In this document: positions 25,673 through 35,537 of the stretch, one piece after another
Position numbering within the stretch: the stretch's first letter is position 1
Layout: each line of letters begins with the position of its first letter
Source: Roseburia sp. AM59-24XD
GTDB taxonomy: Bacteria; Bacillota; Clostridia; Lachnospirales; Lachnospiraceae
Reading direction: 5' to 3'
Assembly (NCBI RefSeq): GCF_003478445.1
Contig: NZ_QUET01000013.1
Location: 1 to 64,000 of the forward strand
Length of the DNA: 64,000 nt
The notes under the pieces: model-generated
The model's database searches: none
What the model saw: only the letters and a program-made list of their open reading frames with translations
Told to the model about the DNA's origin: nothing
Program-made: the position numbers and the translations under genes

Positions 25673-26650
25673 ATGGTTACATCAAGATTAGTGGCCACGG
25701 GGGCGGGTATTCCGAGTCAGGTGATTACCAATGATGATCTGGCACAGATTATGGATACCAGTGATGAGTGGATCAGACAGAGAACGGGGATTGGAGAAAG
25801 ACATATTTCGGGGGGCGAAGATTTATCGTATTACACGACGAAAGCCGCCAGACAGATTATAGAGAGAGCCGGGATCGCACCGGAGGATATTGATCTTATT
25901 GTTGTTGCGACCGTTACGGCGGATTATTGCACACCGAGTGCTGCGTGTATGGTACAAAAGGAGATCGGTGCAGTTAATGCAGTAGCATTTGATGTGACGG
26001 CAGCCTGCTCGGGATTCTTGTATGGTGTGAGTGTTGCGGATAAGTTTATCCGCTGTGGTGTGTATAAGAACGCGCTGGTGATCGGAGGAGAGATATTATC
26101 CAAGATCGTTGACTGGCAGGACCGCTCGACATGTGTGTTATTTGGAGATGGCGCAGCAGGCGTGCTGCTGGAGCGTTCTGAATCACAGCAGGGTATTCTG
26201 ATGGAAGAGCTTGGAGCAAAGGGTGAGGATTGTGCTGTTCTTACAGCACGGCGTCTGGCACCTGCCAATGCTTTTAACGAGATAGAGCCGCAGGCAGAAT
26301 GTGGTCATGTCACGATGGATGGAAGAGCCGTGTTTAAGTTTGCAACCAAGAAGATCGTGTCAAGCATCGAGAATGTGCTTGAAAAGTCCGGTGTATCAAA
26401 GGATGAGATTACATATTTTATCACGCATCAGGCAAATGCAAGGATCGTTGAGGTGGCAGCAAAGAAGTTAAAGCTTCCGATGGATCGCTTTTATACCAAT
26501 ATTGAGCATTATGGCAATACTTCCGCAGCAAGTATTCCGATCGCGCTCAATGAAATGAATGAAAAGGGACTTCTTCATGAGGGGGACAAGTTGATCCTCT
26601 GCGGCTTCGGAGGAGGCTTGACATGGGGAACACTGCTGATACAATGGTAG
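25673..26650 (+). CDS. fabH: 3-oxoacyl-ACP synthase III
   Basis: Starts fatty acid synthesis by joining acetyl-CoA, or a branched starter, to malonyl-ACP. About 325 residues. The catalytic triad is in place: Cys112 in AACSGFLYG, the His of ITHQANARI and the Asn of YGNTSAAS. The protein N-terminus LVATGAGIPSQVITNDDLAQ and the CoA-binding arginine of DEWIRQRTGI are typical. ATG 25673 is chosen over an upstream in-frame start because AGGAG lies 6 nt before it and the upstream promoter -10 would otherwise be inside the gene. First gene of a ten-gene fab/acc cluster. Confidence 0.95.
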   Translation: MVTSRLVATGAGIPSQVITNDDLAQIMDTSDEWIRQRTGIGERHISGGEDLSYYTTKAARQIIERAGIAPEDIDLIVVATVTADYCTPSAACMVQKEIGAVNAVAFDVTAACSGFLYGVSVADKFIRCGVYKNALVIGGEILSKIVDWQDRSTCVLFGDGAAGVLLERSESQQGILMEELGAKGEDCAVLTARRLAPANAFNEIEPQAECGHVTMDGRAVFKFATKKIVSSIENVLEKSGVSKDEITYFITHQANARIVEVAAKKLKLPMDRFYTNIEHYGNTSAASIPIALNEMNEKGLLHEGDKLILCGFGGGLTWGTLLIQW

Positions 26651-26726
26651 GATGAGCATGTGTATTACTGTGATATCACAGTCAATATAAAACAAAATTA
26701 ACTAATTTCTTTAGGAGGAACTGAAA

Positions 26727-26948
26727 ATGGTATTTGAGAAGATCAGAGAAATCATTGCTTCACAGCTTGGAAAGGATGAAGAGGAGATCACACTGGATAC
26801 AAATGTAAAGGATGATCTTGACGCTGATTCTTTGGATGTTTTCCAGATCATCAATGATATTGAAGACGAGTTTGAAGTATCAATTGAAGATCCGGAATCT
26901 ATTGTTACCGTAAAAGATATCGTAGACTTTGTTGAGAACAACAAATAA
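26727..26948 (+). CDS. acpP: Acyl carrier protein
   Basis: 73 residues, strongly acidic, helical. The attachment Ser for 4'-phosphopantetheine is in [11 protein letters not shown]. It carries the growing acyl chain between the enzymes of the cluster. The sequence after the Ser ([14 protein letters not shown]) departs a little from the common VELVMALEEEF form, but length and acidity are normal. AGGAGG lies 9 nt before ATG 26727. It follows fabH by 76 bp; the 126-bp gap after it is structured and lies where fabK often stands in relatives. Confidence 0.92.
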   Translation: MVFEKIREIIASQLGKDEEEITLDTNVKDDLDADSLDVFQIINDIEDEFEVSIEDPESIVTVKDIVDFVENNK

Positions 26949-26977
26949 GACGATTATCGCCAGCAAGCAGATGAAAC

Positions 26978-27056
26978 GGACAGTGAAGACCGTAAAGTTG
27001 AGGACCTCGTCCAACGGGGTTCTCATCATTTTGTTATCGGATCGCACTGTCTTTTA
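26978..27056 (+). terminator. Structured acpP-fabD spacer, possible attenuator or partial terminator
   Basis: GGACAGTG (26978-26985) can pair with CACTGTC (27045-27051), which is followed by TTTTAAA. Inside, GAGGACC can pair with GGTTCTC around 27000-27025. The result is a two-layer hairpin ending in a short T-run, which could lower transcription of fabD and later genes relative to acpP. Confidence 0.45.
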
Positions 27057-27074
27057 AAGCGTGGAGGAGTTTTC

Positions 27075-28016
27075 ATGAAAACTGTATTTATGTTTAGTGG
27101 ACAGGGTGCACAATATGCAGGTATGGGAAAGGAACTGTACCAGAATTACAGTGTGGCTAAGGATATATTTGATCGGGCAGATGCCGTATTGGGATATTCG
27201 ATTAAGGATATTTGTTTTCAGGATGAACAGAAATTAGGAGAGACAGAGTATGCACAGCCTGCAATTTTAACAATGAGTATTGCGGCATTCAAAGTGCTTG
27301 AGGAGCAGGGCATCCGTGCGGATATGACAGCCGGATTAAGCCTTGGCGAATATTCCGCTTATGTTGCCAGCGGAGCGATGGACTTCGAGGAGGCCGTTGC
27401 ACTGGTGCAGAAGCGAGGGAGATTTATGACAGAGGCAGTGCCTTCCGGTGAGGGAGCAATGTATGCGATCATCGGACTGGATCAAGATCTGGTCGAGGAG
27501 GCATGTGAGGAGGCAACGGCTCTTGGAAAGGGACTGGCGGTCCCTGCCAATTACAATGCGCCGGGTCAGATCGTAATCGCCGGTAAGACAGAGGCGGTTG
27601 CAGAGGCAGCAAGGCTTGCCAAGGAAAAGGGGGCAAAGCTTGCCGTTAAGCTGAAGGTGAGCGGTCCTTTCCATACAAGCCTGTTACAGCCAGCCTCCGA
27701 CCGTTTAAAGCCGGAGCTTGAGAAAATGCATATCAGCGATATGAAGATACCGGTTTATACCAATGTGAATGCACAGGTGGTGCCATCAAAGGATGACATC
27801 ATTCCGATTTTGACAAAGCAGATCTGCTGTCCGGTAAGATGGGCAGATATCATCCGCAACATGAATGAGCAGGGGGCGGATACTTTTATTGAGTTAGGAC
27901 CGGGAAAAGCATTGACCGGTTTTGTGAAGAGAACACTCAAGGGAGTGAATATCATGAATGTAGAGGATTTATCCTCTCTGGACAAAACAATCAAAAAGCT
28001 TCATGAGATCGTGTAG
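27075..28016 (+). CDS. fabD: Malonyl-CoA:ACP transacylase
   Basis: Moves malonyl from CoA to ACP for chain extension. 313 residues, the usual length. The N-terminal MFSGQGAQYAGMGKEL motif, the nucleophile GLSLGEYSA (Ser near position 92) and the catalytic His in VSGPFHTSLL are present, as is the substrate-binding Arg in VQKRGRFM. GGAGGAG lies 7-8 nt before ATG 27075. It starts the second block of the fab cluster after the structured spacer. Confidence 0.95.
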   Translation: MKTVFMFSGQGAQYAGMGKELYQNYSVAKDIFDRADAVLGYSIKDICFQDEQKLGETEYAQPAILTMSIAAFKVLEEQGIRADMTAGLSLGEYSAYVASGAMDFEEAVALVQKRGRFMTEAVPSGEGAMYAIIGLDQDLVEEACEEATALGKGLAVPANYNAPGQIVIAGKTEAVAEAARLAKEKGAKLAVKLKVSGPFHTSLLQPASDRLKPELEKMHISDMKIPVYTNVNAQVVPSKDDIIPILTKQICCPVRWADIIRNMNEQGADTFIELGPGKALTGFVKRTLKGVNIMNVEDLSSLDKTIKKLHEIV

Positions 28017-28045
28017 ATCCTGGAAGATGTGATTTAGGAGGAATT

Positions 28046-28774
28046 ATGTTAAAAGAAAAAAACGTCATTGTGACAGGAGCAGCCAAGGGCATCGGCAAGG
28101 CGATCGCTCTGGCATTTGCCGAAGAGGGATGTAATATCGTATTGAATTATCACAGTCATCTGGATGAGGAGACCGTGAAGGAGATCGAGGCGTTTGGTGT
28201 GATCTGCAAGCCGGTACAGGGTGATGTCAGTGATTTTGCATTTGCGGCTGACATGATCAAAACGGTCAAGAAGGAGCTTGGCAGTGTGGATGTGCTTGTC
28301 AATAATGCAGGTATTACGAAGGATATGCTTTTGATGAGGATGACTGAGGAGCAGTTTGACGATGTGATCAATACCAACCTGAAGGGAACTTTTAATATGA
28401 TCCGCCATGCGAGCAGTGTAATGCTCAAACAGAGAAGCGGAGCAATCATTAACATGGCATCTGTAGTCGGCATCAACGGCAATATCGGACAGGCAAATTA
28501 TGCGGCGTCCAAGGCGGGTATCATTGGTCTGACCAAATCTACCGCAAAGGAGCTGGCGTCAAGAGGAGTCACCTGTAATGCGATCGCTCCGGGTTTTGTT
28601 GAAACAGATATGACAGCAGTGTTGAAGGAGGATGTGCAGGAGGCAATCTTAAATGCAATTCCGCTTAAGAGAGCCGGAAAGGTTGAGGATATTGCCAGAG
28701 CAGCAGTGTTCCTTGCAGAGAATAATTATATTACCGGTCAGGTGCTTAATGTTGATGGCGGAATGGTAATGTAG
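28046..28774 (+). CDS. fabG: 3-oxoacyl-ACP reductase
   Basis: NADPH-dependent short-chain dehydrogenase that reduces the beta-keto group in each elongation cycle. 242 residues. The cofactor motif TGAAKGIGKAIA, the NNAG segment, the catalytic Ser in INMASVVG and the YAASK Tyr/Lys pair form the full active site, and the C-terminus ITGQVLNVDGGMVM is the family end. GGAGG lies 5-6 nt before ATG 28046. Co-transcribed with fabD (29-bp gap) and fabF. Confidence 0.95.
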   Translation: MLKEKNVIVTGAAKGIGKAIALAFAEEGCNIVLNYHSHLDEETVKEIEAFGVICKPVQGDVSDFAFAADMIKTVKKELGSVDVLVNNAGITKDMLLMRMTEEQFDDVINTNLKGTFNMIRHASSVMLKQRSGAIINMASVVGINGNIGQANYAASKAGIIGLTKSTAKELASRGVTCNAIAPGFVETDMTAVLKEDVQEAILNAIPLKRAGKVEDIARAAVFLAENNYITGQVLNVDGGMVM

Positions 28775-28818
28775 CGAACAGACAGTTGCAGAGACTGAGA
28801 GAAATGAGGGTAAGAAAT

Positions 28819-30063
28819 ATGGCTAGAAGAGTTGTTGTAACAGGAATGGGTGCGGTGACACCTCTCGGAAGCACAGTGGATACTTTCTGGGATAATATCC
28901 GGAAGGGCAAGTGCGGAATCAAGATGATCACAAAGTTTGACACGGAAGAGTTCAAGGTAAAGATTGCCGGAGAGGTAGAGGGGTTTGATCCGGAGCTTTA
29001 CATGACAAAGAAGGATGTCAAGAGAAACGATCTGTTTGCAGTGTATGCGCTTGGTGCAGCAGTGCAGGCATTTGAGGACAGTGGTCTTGATATGGAAAAG
29101 GAAGATGCGGACAGAGTCGGTGTTATTGTAGGCTCCGGTGTCGGTGGACTGATGACCATGGAGGAGCAGGTTACCAAGATGAACGACAGGGGACCGGCAA
29201 GGGTTTCTCCGTTGTTTATCACGATGACGATCGGCAATATGGCAGCAGGAAATATTGCGATCCGTTATGGTGCAAAGGGAATCTGCGAGAACGTGGTGAC
29301 TGCATGTGCGACCGGAACAAATGCGATCGGTGATGCATTCCGTCAGATCAAGGATGGACGTCAGGATGTCATGTTTGCGGGCGGTGCTGAGGCAGCCATC
29401 TGCCGTATCGGTATTGCAGGATTTACGAATCTGACAGCATTATCCAAGAATCCGGATCCAAAGGATGCGTGTAAGCCGTTTGACAAGGACAGAGACGGTT
29501 TCGTTATGTCTGAGGGGGCAGGTGTACTGATCCTGGAGGAGTTAGAGCATGCAAAAGCGCGTGGTGCAAAGATCTATGGCGAGATCGTTGGCTATGGTTC
29601 CAATGCAGATGCATACCATATCACAACACCACTGCCGGATGGCTCCGGTGCTGCAAGGGCAATGGAGCTTGCTATGGAGGAAGCCGGAATTACACCGGAG
29701 CAGGTATCCTATATCAATGCACATGGAACAAGTACACATGCCAATGAGATAGGTGAGACAGCAGCAATCAAGCTTGCAATGGGAGATGCGGCATATAAGG
29801 TGCCGGTAAGCTCGACCAAGTCTATGACAGGTCATCTGTTGGGAGCAGCCGGTGCGATCGAGTCGATTATCTGTGTTAAGGCAATACAGGATAATTTCCT
29901 GCCGGCAACGATCAATTACAAGACACCGGATCCGGAATGTGATCTGGACATCATCCCGAATGAGGGTCGTCAGGTGGATAACGTGGAGTATGTATTATCA
30001 AATTCTCTCGGTTTTGGCGGACACAACGCCGTGCTGTGTTTTAAGAAGTGGAAGGCTGAGTAG
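28819..30063 (+). CDS. fabF: 3-oxoacyl-ACP synthase II
   Basis: Elongating condensing enzyme joining malonyl-ACP to the growing acyl-ACP. About 414 residues. The active site is Cys163 in TACATGTNA, with the two catalytic His in NAHGTSTHANE and KSMTGHLLGAAG. The start at 28819 (MARRVVVTGMGAVTPLG) follows GAGGG by 8 nt; ATG 28804 in the same frame has a poor ribosome site. It may also be the enzyme that adapts chain composition to temperature, as FabF does elsewhere. Confidence 0.95.
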   Translation: MARRVVVTGMGAVTPLGSTVDTFWDNIRKGKCGIKMITKFDTEEFKVKIAGEVEGFDPELYMTKKDVKRNDLFAVYALGAAVQAFEDSGLDMEKEDADRVGVIVGSGVGGLMTMEEQVTKMNDRGPARVSPLFITMTIGNMAAGNIAIRYGAKGICENVVTACATGTNAIGDAFRQIKDGRQDVMFAGGAEAAICRIGIAGFTNLTALSKNPDPKDACKPFDKDRDGFVMSEGAGVLILEELEHAKARGAKIYGEIVGYGSNADAYHITTPLPDGSGAARAMELAMEEAGITPEQVSYINAHGTSTHANEIGETAAIKLAMGDAAYKVPVSSTKSMTGHLLGAAGAIESIICVKAIQDNFLPATINYKTPDPECDLDIIPNEGRQVDNVEYVLSNSLGFGGHNAVLCFKKWKAE

Positions 30064-30114
30064 GAATTATTTATGGATATATCTGCCGGAGGGCAGATTG
30101 GAAAGGAAGGAAGC

Positions 30115-30615
30115 ATGCGTTACGAAGAGATTAAGCAGTTGATCGATCTGTTTGAGGAAACAGATCTGGCAGAAATGGAACTGACGAGAGAGAATGACGG
30201 ACTTCGTCTGGTGCGTGGAAATGGCGGCAAGGCAGCAAGCCAGCAGGTGTTACCGGTACAGCCGGAGATCCCGGAGGCTCCATCACTTTCAGATTTGCAG
30301 GACATTGTTGCGTCCGTACAGAATGGGGCAAGAGAGGCAATGGCAGGCGGTTCTGCACCGGCTGTTGAGGCACAGGAGGAAGGCAGTGTTGTTACAGCAC
30401 CGATCGTTGGAACCTTCTATGCAAAGCCGGCACAGGACAAGGATCCGTTTGTAAAGGTTGGAGATACCGTTGCGGAGGGAGATACACTCTGCATTATTGA
30501 GGCAATGAAGTTTATGAATGAGGTTCCAAGTACGGTCGGAGGTACAATCAAAGAAGTTCTGGTTCAGGATGGTGATTTCGTAGAATTTGGACAGCCGTTA
30601 TTCAGAATCGGATAA
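30115..30615 (+). CDS. accB: Biotin carboxyl carrier protein of acetyl-CoA carboxylase
   Basis: About 166 residues. An N-terminal helical domain (MRYEEIKQLIDLFEETDLAE) is followed by a Pro/Ala/Gln-rich linker (about residues 45-90) and the C-terminal biotinyl domain. The biotinylated Lys is in IIEAMKFMNEV (the form EAMKxMNE of AccB). AAGGAAGG lies 4 nt before ATG 30115. It carries carboxyl-biotin between the AccC and AccAD parts of the enzyme, all coded in this cluster. Confidence 0.95.
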   Translation: MRYEEIKQLIDLFEETDLAEMELTRENDGLRLVRGNGGKAASQQVLPVQPEIPEAPSLSDLQDIVASVQNGAREAMAGGSAPAVEAQEEGSVVTAPIVGTFYAKPAQDKDPFVKVGDTVAEGDTLCIIEAMKFMNEVPSTVGGTIKEVLVQDGDFVEFGQPLFRIG

Positions 30616-30630
30616 AGAGAGGAGACCGAA

Positions 30631-31062
30631 ATGGATTATTTAATGGACATTAAACAGATCATGGAGATCATTCCGCATCGTCAGCCGTTTCTGTTAGTAG
30701 ACCGCATTTTAGATATGGTACCGGGAGAGAGTGTAACAGCGCTCAAGAACGTATCGATGAACGAGCCGTTTTTTGCGGGTCATTTTCCGGGAGAACCGGT
30801 TATGCCCGGAGTGCTGATCGTTGAGGCGATGGCACAGGCCGGTGCGGTGGCAATTCTTTCCCAGGAGCAGTTTAAGGGTAAGACCGCATATTTTGGTGGT
30901 ATCAAGAATGCAAAATTTAAGCAGAAGGTAGTGCCAGGAGATACCCTTCGTATGGAGGTTTCTATTGTAAAGCTTAAGAAAAATGCCGGAATCGGTCAGG
31001 GAACAGCCTATGTGGATGGAAAGGTTGCTGCACAGGCAGAATTTATCTTTATGATCGGCTGA
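30631..31062 (+). CDS. fabZ: 3-hydroxyacyl-ACP dehydratase
   Basis: Removes water from 3-hydroxyacyl-ACP to give trans-2-enoyl-ACP. 143 residues with a single hotdog fold. The catalytic His is in [15 protein letters not shown] and the Glu in [10 protein letters not shown], and the N-terminal [14 protein letters not shown] is typical. AGAGGAGAC lies just before ATG 30631. The next step of the cycle needs an enoyl-ACP reductase, which this cluster does not contain. Confidence 0.95.
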   Translation: MDYLMDIKQIMEIIPHRQPFLLVDRILDMVPGESVTALKNVSMNEPFFAGHFPGEPVMPGVLIVEAMAQAGAVAILSQEQFKGKTAYFGGIKNAKFKQKVVPGDTLRMEVSIVKLKKNAGIGQGTAYVDGKVAAQAEFIFMIG

Positions 31063-31085
31063 TCATAAAAGGGATGGAGGAGCGC

Positions 31086-32432
31086 ATGTTTGACAAAATA
31101 TTAATTGCGAACCGTGGTGAAATAGCTGTTCGTATTATACGGGCCTGTCGTGAGATGGGAATTAGAACGGTTGCTGTATTTTCGGAGGCAGACAGAGATG
31201 CTCTGCATACACAGATGGCAGATGAAGCTGTCTGCATCGGTGGTGCGAAGGTGGCTGAGAGTTATCTGAATATGCAGAACATAATCAGTGTGGCTGTAGA
31301 GAAGAAGATTCAGGCAATTCATCCGGGCTTTGGTTTTCTGTCCGAGAACAGTACATTTGCATCAATGTGTGAGGTATGCAACATCAAATTCATTGGACCA
31401 AGTCCGTCCGTGATCGATGCAATGGGCAACAAAGCAAACGCAAGAGAAATGATGATCAAGGCCGGAGTTCCGGTAATACCGGGCAGCGACGGCGTTATTG
31501 AGAGTCTTGATAAAGCATATGAGGTGGCAGACCGGCTTGGTTATCCGGTGATGGTCAAAGCATCAGCCGGTGGCGGCGGAAAGGGCATTCGTATTGTGCG
31601 CAGCCGTGATGAGCTGGAGAATGCATATGAATCTGCCAAATCAGAAGCAATGGCGGGCTTCGGCGATGATGCTGTCTATATGGAGAAGCTTATCGAGAAT
31701 GCCAGACATATTGAGGTGCAGGTGTTAGGAGATCAGCAGGGCAATGTGGTTCATTTGGGAGAGAGAGACTGTTCTCTGCAGAGAAAGAATCAGAAGGTTC
31801 TGGAGGAGTCACCGTCTCCGGCACTGACACAGGAGAAACGCGAGGAAATGTGTGCGGCTGCAGTCCGAGCAGCAAAGGCTGCCGGTTATCAGAGTGCAGG
31901 CACGATCGAGTTTCTTTATGACAGATCCGGGGAATTTTATTTCATGGAAATGAACACAAGAGTGCAGGTGGAGCATCCGGTTACGGAGATGGTAACGGGC
32001 GTTGATATTATCAAGGAACAGATCCGGATCGCTGCCGGTGAGTCGCTTTCTATGACGCAGGATGATATTCATATCAGTGGACATGCGATCGAGTGCCGTA
32101 TCAATGCAGAGAATCCGGACAGAAACTTTGCACCATGCCCGGGTAAGATCCGATCCTTGTTGCTGCCGGCAGGAGGTCTTGGACTTCGTGTGGATGCGGC
32201 AGTATTTCAGGATTATGTGATCCCGCCATACTATGATTCTATGATCGCAAAGGTGATCGTGCACGGCAGGGACCGCGAGGAGGCAATTGCCAAAATGCGC
32301 AGAGCTCTCTATGAATTTGTTATTGATGGCATAGATACAAACATTGATTTTCAGGGGATGATACTGAGCCATCCCGATTATATTGCCGGGGAGTTTGATA
32401 CCTCATTTATCGAGGAGAAGATTTTGAAATAA
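31086..32432 (+). CDS. accC: Biotin carboxylase subunit of acetyl-CoA carboxylase
   Basis: ATP-grasp enzyme of about 448 residues that carboxylates the biotin of AccB using bicarbonate. Domains in order: pre-ATP-grasp ([20 protein letters not shown]), the ATP-grasp domain with the glycine-rich lid [14 protein letters not shown] and the catalytic [14 protein letters not shown], and the C-terminal biotin carboxylase domain with [13 protein letters not shown] 31086 follows GGAGG by 5 nt, while the in-frame ATG 31074 lies upstream of that site. Confidence 0.96.
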   Translation: MFDKILIANRGEIAVRIIRACREMGIRTVAVFSEADRDALHTQMADEAVCIGGAKVAESYLNMQNIISVAVEKKIQAIHPGFGFLSENSTFASMCEVCNIKFIGPSPSVIDAMGNKANAREMMIKAGVPVIPGSDGVIESLDKAYEVADRLGYPVMVKASAGGGGKGIRIVRSRDELENAYESAKSEAMAGFGDDAVYMEKLIENARHIEVQVLGDQQGNVVHLGERDCSLQRKNQKVLEESPSPALTQEKREEMCAAAVRAAKAAGYQSAGTIEFLYDRSGEFYFMEMNTRVQVEHPVTEMVTGVDIIKEQIRIAAGESLSMTQDDIHISGHAIECRINAENPDRNFAPCPGKIRSLLLPAGGLGLRVDAAVFQDYVIPPYYDSMIAKVIVHGRDREEAIAKMRRALYEFVIDGIDTNIDFQGMILSHPDYIAGEFDTSFIEEKILK

Positions 32433-32534
32433 TTTTCGTAGGATTTGAACTGAATCCAAGAAGTTCTGCTTATATTATGAAAGCATGACATTTCATCTGT
32501 ACATAAAATGGGACAGACAGAAAGGATGGATCTT

Positions 32535-33428
32535 GTGAATTTATTCAGCAAAAGGAAAAAATATTTTTCTCTGGAACCACAGACAGACAGGAAAAAATCA
32601 GATAAAAAGAAAAAAGAACAGGGGCCGTCGATACCAAATGGTATGTGGATCAAGTGTAATACCTGTAAGATGATCATTTACAAGAAGGAGATCACGGAGT
32701 ATAAGCTTTGCCCGAGCTGTGGTGCACATTTTCGTATGACACCGGCAGAGCGTATTGCGGTTACCTGTGATGAAGGTTCCTTTCAGGAGTTCGATGCGGA
32801 TATGATCCCGGAGAATCCGATGGAGTATCCGGATTATGATCGGATCGTAGGAAAGGCACAGGACAAAACCGGACTTCGGGAGGCCGTTGTTACCGGTCGT
32901 TGCCAGATTGAAGGCAACGATGCGGTAATTGCTATTATGGACAGTCATTTTATGATGGGAAGCATGGGTTCCGTTGTTGGTGAGAAGATCACCAGAGCAG
33001 TGGAGTATGCGACCGGAGAAAAGCTTCCGGTCATTATCTTCACCACATCCGGTGGAGCCAGAATGCAGGAGGGAATCATTTCGCTGATGCAGATGGCGAA
33101 GGTGTCCGAGGCACTGGGACGCCACGATGCAGCAGGGCTGTTATATATCACCGTATTGACGGATCCGACAACGGGTGGTGTTACAGCAAGCTTTGCGATG
33201 TTAGGCGATATTATTTTGTCAGAGCCTAAAGCACTGATCGGTTTTGCCGGTCAGCGTGTGATCCAGGGAACGATCCACCAGAAGCTGCCGGAGGGATTTC
33301 AGAGAGCAGAATTTCAGCAGGATCATGGTTTTGTAGACAGAATTGTTCACCGTGAGGAGCTTCGCGGCGAGCTTGGAAAAATTTTGAAACTTCATCAGAC
33401 GGGAAAGCGAGGGAATGGAAATGAATGA
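32535..33428 (+). CDS. accD: Acetyl-CoA carboxylase carboxyltransferase beta subunit
   Basis: About 297 residues. The N-terminal Cys4 zinc ribbon (CNTC, then CPSC) is followed by the crotonase-type carboxyltransferase fold with the oxyanion segments [22 protein letters not shown] and [13 protein letters not shown]. With AccA it transfers the carboxyl group to acetyl-CoA. The start is uncertain: GTG 32535 after AAAGGATGG gives a typical short N-terminus ([11 protein letters not shown]), and the in-frame ATG 32526 and 32508 have poorer ribosome sites. Its end overlaps the accA start (ATGA). Confidence 0.93.
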   Translation: MNLFSKRKKYFSLEPQTDRKKSDKKKKEQGPSIPNGMWIKCNTCKMIIYKKEITEYKLCPSCGAHFRMTPAERIAVTCDEGSFQEFDADMIPENPMEYPDYDRIVGKAQDKTGLREAVVTGRCQIEGNDAVIAIMDSHFMMGSMGSVVGEKITRAVEYATGEKLPVIIFTTSGGARMQEGIISLMQMAKVSEALGRHDAAGLLYITVLTDPTTGGVTASFAMLGDIILSEPKALIGFAGQRVIQGTIHQKLPEGFQRAEFQQDHGFVDRIVHREELRGELGKILKLHQTGKRGNGNE

Positions 33429-34218
33429 GAGTATGAGATCCGTGACCATTGCCCGCCAGATCGACCGGCCAAGCACGAAGCAATTTATCGAAGAGATTTT
33501 TGATGATTTCATGGAGTTTCACGGAGATCGTTTATTTGGAGATGATGGTGCAGTGATTGGTGGAATCGCCAGTCTGAAGGGGCAACCGGTTACCGTCATC
33601 GGAATCCAGAAGGGACATACCTTAGAGGAAAATGTCAACTGCAATTTCGGACAGCCAAATCCGGAGGGATACCGTAAGGCACTTCGTCTGATGAAACAGG
33701 CGGAGAAGTTTAAACGCCCGGTGATCACGTTTATCAACACAGCCGGTGCATTTCCGGGTGTCGGTGCAGAGGAGCGCGGACAGGGAGAAGCAATTGCGAG
33801 AAACCTTATGGAGATGTCCCGTTTAAAGACGCCGATCATCAGCATTTTTATCGGTGAAGGAGGCAGTGGCGGTGCGCTGGCACTTGCCGTGGCAGATCAG
33901 GTGTGGATGTTAGAGCATGCTGTATATTCCATCTTATCGCCGGAGGGATTTTCCAGTATTTTGTGGAAGGATCCGACCAGAGTCGCGGAGGCTGCAGAGA
34001 AAATGAAAATGACAGCGAAAGACCTGTTAGAGAATCATGTTGCGGACAGAATGTTTGCGGAGCCGGAGGATGGCCTTGAAAATCATCTGACCGATGTGAC
34101 AGCAGAACTTCAAAAAACGCTGCTTGAGGAAATTCCGGGACTTCTTGCGATGGATCCGGATGAGCTTACGCGGAAGAGGTACGAGCGTTTCCGTCAGTTC
34201 GGAAGCTTTGTCGAATAG
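33421..34218 (+). CDS. accA: Acetyl-CoA carboxylase carboxyltransferase alpha subunit
   Basis: About 265 residues, the short Firmicutes form of AccA that lacks most of the N-terminal helical extension. Motifs include [13 protein letters not shown], the CoA/oxyanion region [16 protein letters not shown] and [17 protein letters not shown], and [12 protein letters not shown] near the end. ATG 33421 lies 6-8 nt after GCGAGGG and overlaps the accD stop; ATG 33415 two codons upstream is nearly on top of it. Last gene of the fab/acc cluster, followed by a shared terminator. Confidence 0.94.
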   Translation: MNESMRSVTIARQIDRPSTKQFIEEIFDDFMEFHGDRLFGDDGAVIGGIASLKGQPVTVIGIQKGHTLEENVNCNFGQPNPEGYRKALRLMKQAEKFKRPVITFINTAGAFPGVGAEERGQGEAIARNLMEMSRLKTPIISIFIGEGGSGGALALAVADQVWMLEHAVYSILSPEGFSSILWKDPTRVAEAAEKMKMTAKDLLENHVADRMFAEPEDGLENHLTDVTAELQKTLLEEIPGLLAMDPDELTRKRYERFRQFGSFVE

Positions 34219-34271
34219 AATTTTACCGAATAGGATGTTATTAAATAAAATTATATAGAATAAAATGACAA

Positions 34272-34310
34272 AAGGACGGGCATATGATTGACATAAGCTC
34301 GTCCTTATTT
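34272..34310. terminator. Bidirectional terminator between accA and cvfB
   Basis: A 10-bp stem (AAGGACGGGC with GCTCGTCCTT) and a 15-nt loop. A T-rich tail follows on both strands (ATTTAGG on the right; CTTTTGTCATTTTA read leftward), fitting two converging genes. Confidence 0.75.
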
Positions 34311-34330
34311 AGGATATAGGAAAAATTGTA

Positions 34331-35176
34331 CTATTTCATGCGGATGCCGTCATCACCGATGGTGATATAGCCCTCCTTCATCAGACGTCCGATCGCACGC
34401 TTGAACGCATTCTTACTCATATGGAAATGTGCTTTGATCTCCTCCGGCGCGCTCTTGTCGTGATATGGCAGAAAACCATCGGCATCTTCCAGACGATGCA
34501 GGATAAATTCGGCATCCTCTTCCATCTGCTCCGGAATCTTTTTTTTGACACTGAGTGACAATCTGCCGTCCTCCAGAACCTGTGAGACACGCGCATAGAC
34601 CGGCTGGTTAATGCGGTACTTCTCAAAGACCTCCTTCTTCGGGATCAGAGCGGAGTATTTATCATCTACTGCGACAAAGACACCGAAATTATCGCTGATC
34701 TCGTAGACACGGCCAAATACTTCATCATCCTTCTGGTAATCGGAATCATTTCGCAGACGGTCGTAAACATGCATCGAAGCACAGAGTCTCTCACTCTTAT
34801 CAAGATACATCGTTACCAGTACGGCATCTCCCGGCTCTACCTTATAAAGCTGCTGTTTGAATGGAAGCAGCAGATCCTTCGAAAGTCCCATTTCCAGAAA
34901 AGCACCGATCTTCGTCACTTCCTTTACCTTTAGGCGGGCAACGCCTCCTAATTCAAGCTCCGGCTCCTCCATGGTAGCGATCGGTCGATCCTCAGAATCA
35001 CGGTATACAAATACCGTCAAAGCATCCTTAAGCTGGGTTCCCTTTGGAACCTGCGCCTTTGGCAGAAGAATCTTATCTGTATCCTCACCGCCCGGCGTAT
35101 TAAGATAGACTCCGAAGTCTGTGGTTTTCACTACGATCAGTTCCTGTGTTTTTCCAAGTTGTATTTTTTCAGACAT
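34331..35176 (-). CDS. cvfB: CvfB-like S1-domain RNA-binding protein
   Basis: 281 residues on the minus strand. It contains tandem S1-like RNA-binding domains (FGVYLNTPGG, then VTKIGAFLEMGLSKDLLLPF, and FGVFVAVDDKYSALIPKKEV) and a C-terminal winged helix (KNAFKRAIGRLMKEGYI). This is the CvfB/YitL layout, a conserved RNA-binding regulator of Firmicutes that influences virulence and stress genes in Staphylococcus. In this organism the targets are unknown. It is a single gene, convergent with the acc operon; the upstream 350 bp holds no gene apart from the ridA promoter. Confidence 0.88.
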   Translation of the reverse strand: MSEKIQLGKTQELIVVKTTDFGVYLNTPGGEDTDKILLPKAQVPKGTQLKDALTVFVYRDSEDRPIATMEEPELELGGVARLKVKEVTKIGAFLEMGLSKDLLLPFKQQLYKVEPGDAVLVTMYLDKSERLCASMHVYDRLRNDSDYQKDDEVFGRVYEISDNFGVFVAVDDKYSALIPKKEVFEKYRINQPVYARVSQVLEDGRLSLSVKKKIPEQMEEDAEFILHRLEDADGFLPYHDKSAPEEIKAHFHMSKNAFKRAIGRLMKEGYITIGDDGIRMK

Positions 35177-35406
35177 AATAATCCTCGTTTCGTTTTTGAT
35201 GATTTACCCGGACTTTCACAATGATAATGGAAAGTTCCCTTATAACCTTGATAATCATACCATAAGAAGAAAAAATGGGAAAGAGGAAGATAATAAAATC
35301 AGAACAAAAAGGCAGCTTAGATATTGGAAGGTAAGCTGTCGAAATGATTTTTGGTTATTTTACGATCCTTCTATTTTTACTTTTTTGACCATGTGTAAGG
35401 TATGGT

Positions 35407-35435
35407 TTGAATCCTAAATGGAAACGTGTTATACT
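35407..35435 (+). promoter_or_regulatory. ridA promoter
   Basis: TTGAAT (35407-35412), a 17-bp spacer and TATACT (35430-35435) with an extended -10 TG at 35427-35428. Transcription would start near 35442 and leave an untranslated leader of about 95 nt with some self-complementarity. The rest of 35177-35406 shows nothing I can name. Confidence 0.7.
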
Positions 35436-35537
35436 TTGAAACGGAAGCGACCCGGCAGGTTGGCTGAACAGATCCGTATGGATAAGAAATTTGGGGTCCC
35501 ATGACGACAGAAGGTTGTGGGCGGAATGGAGGATAAG

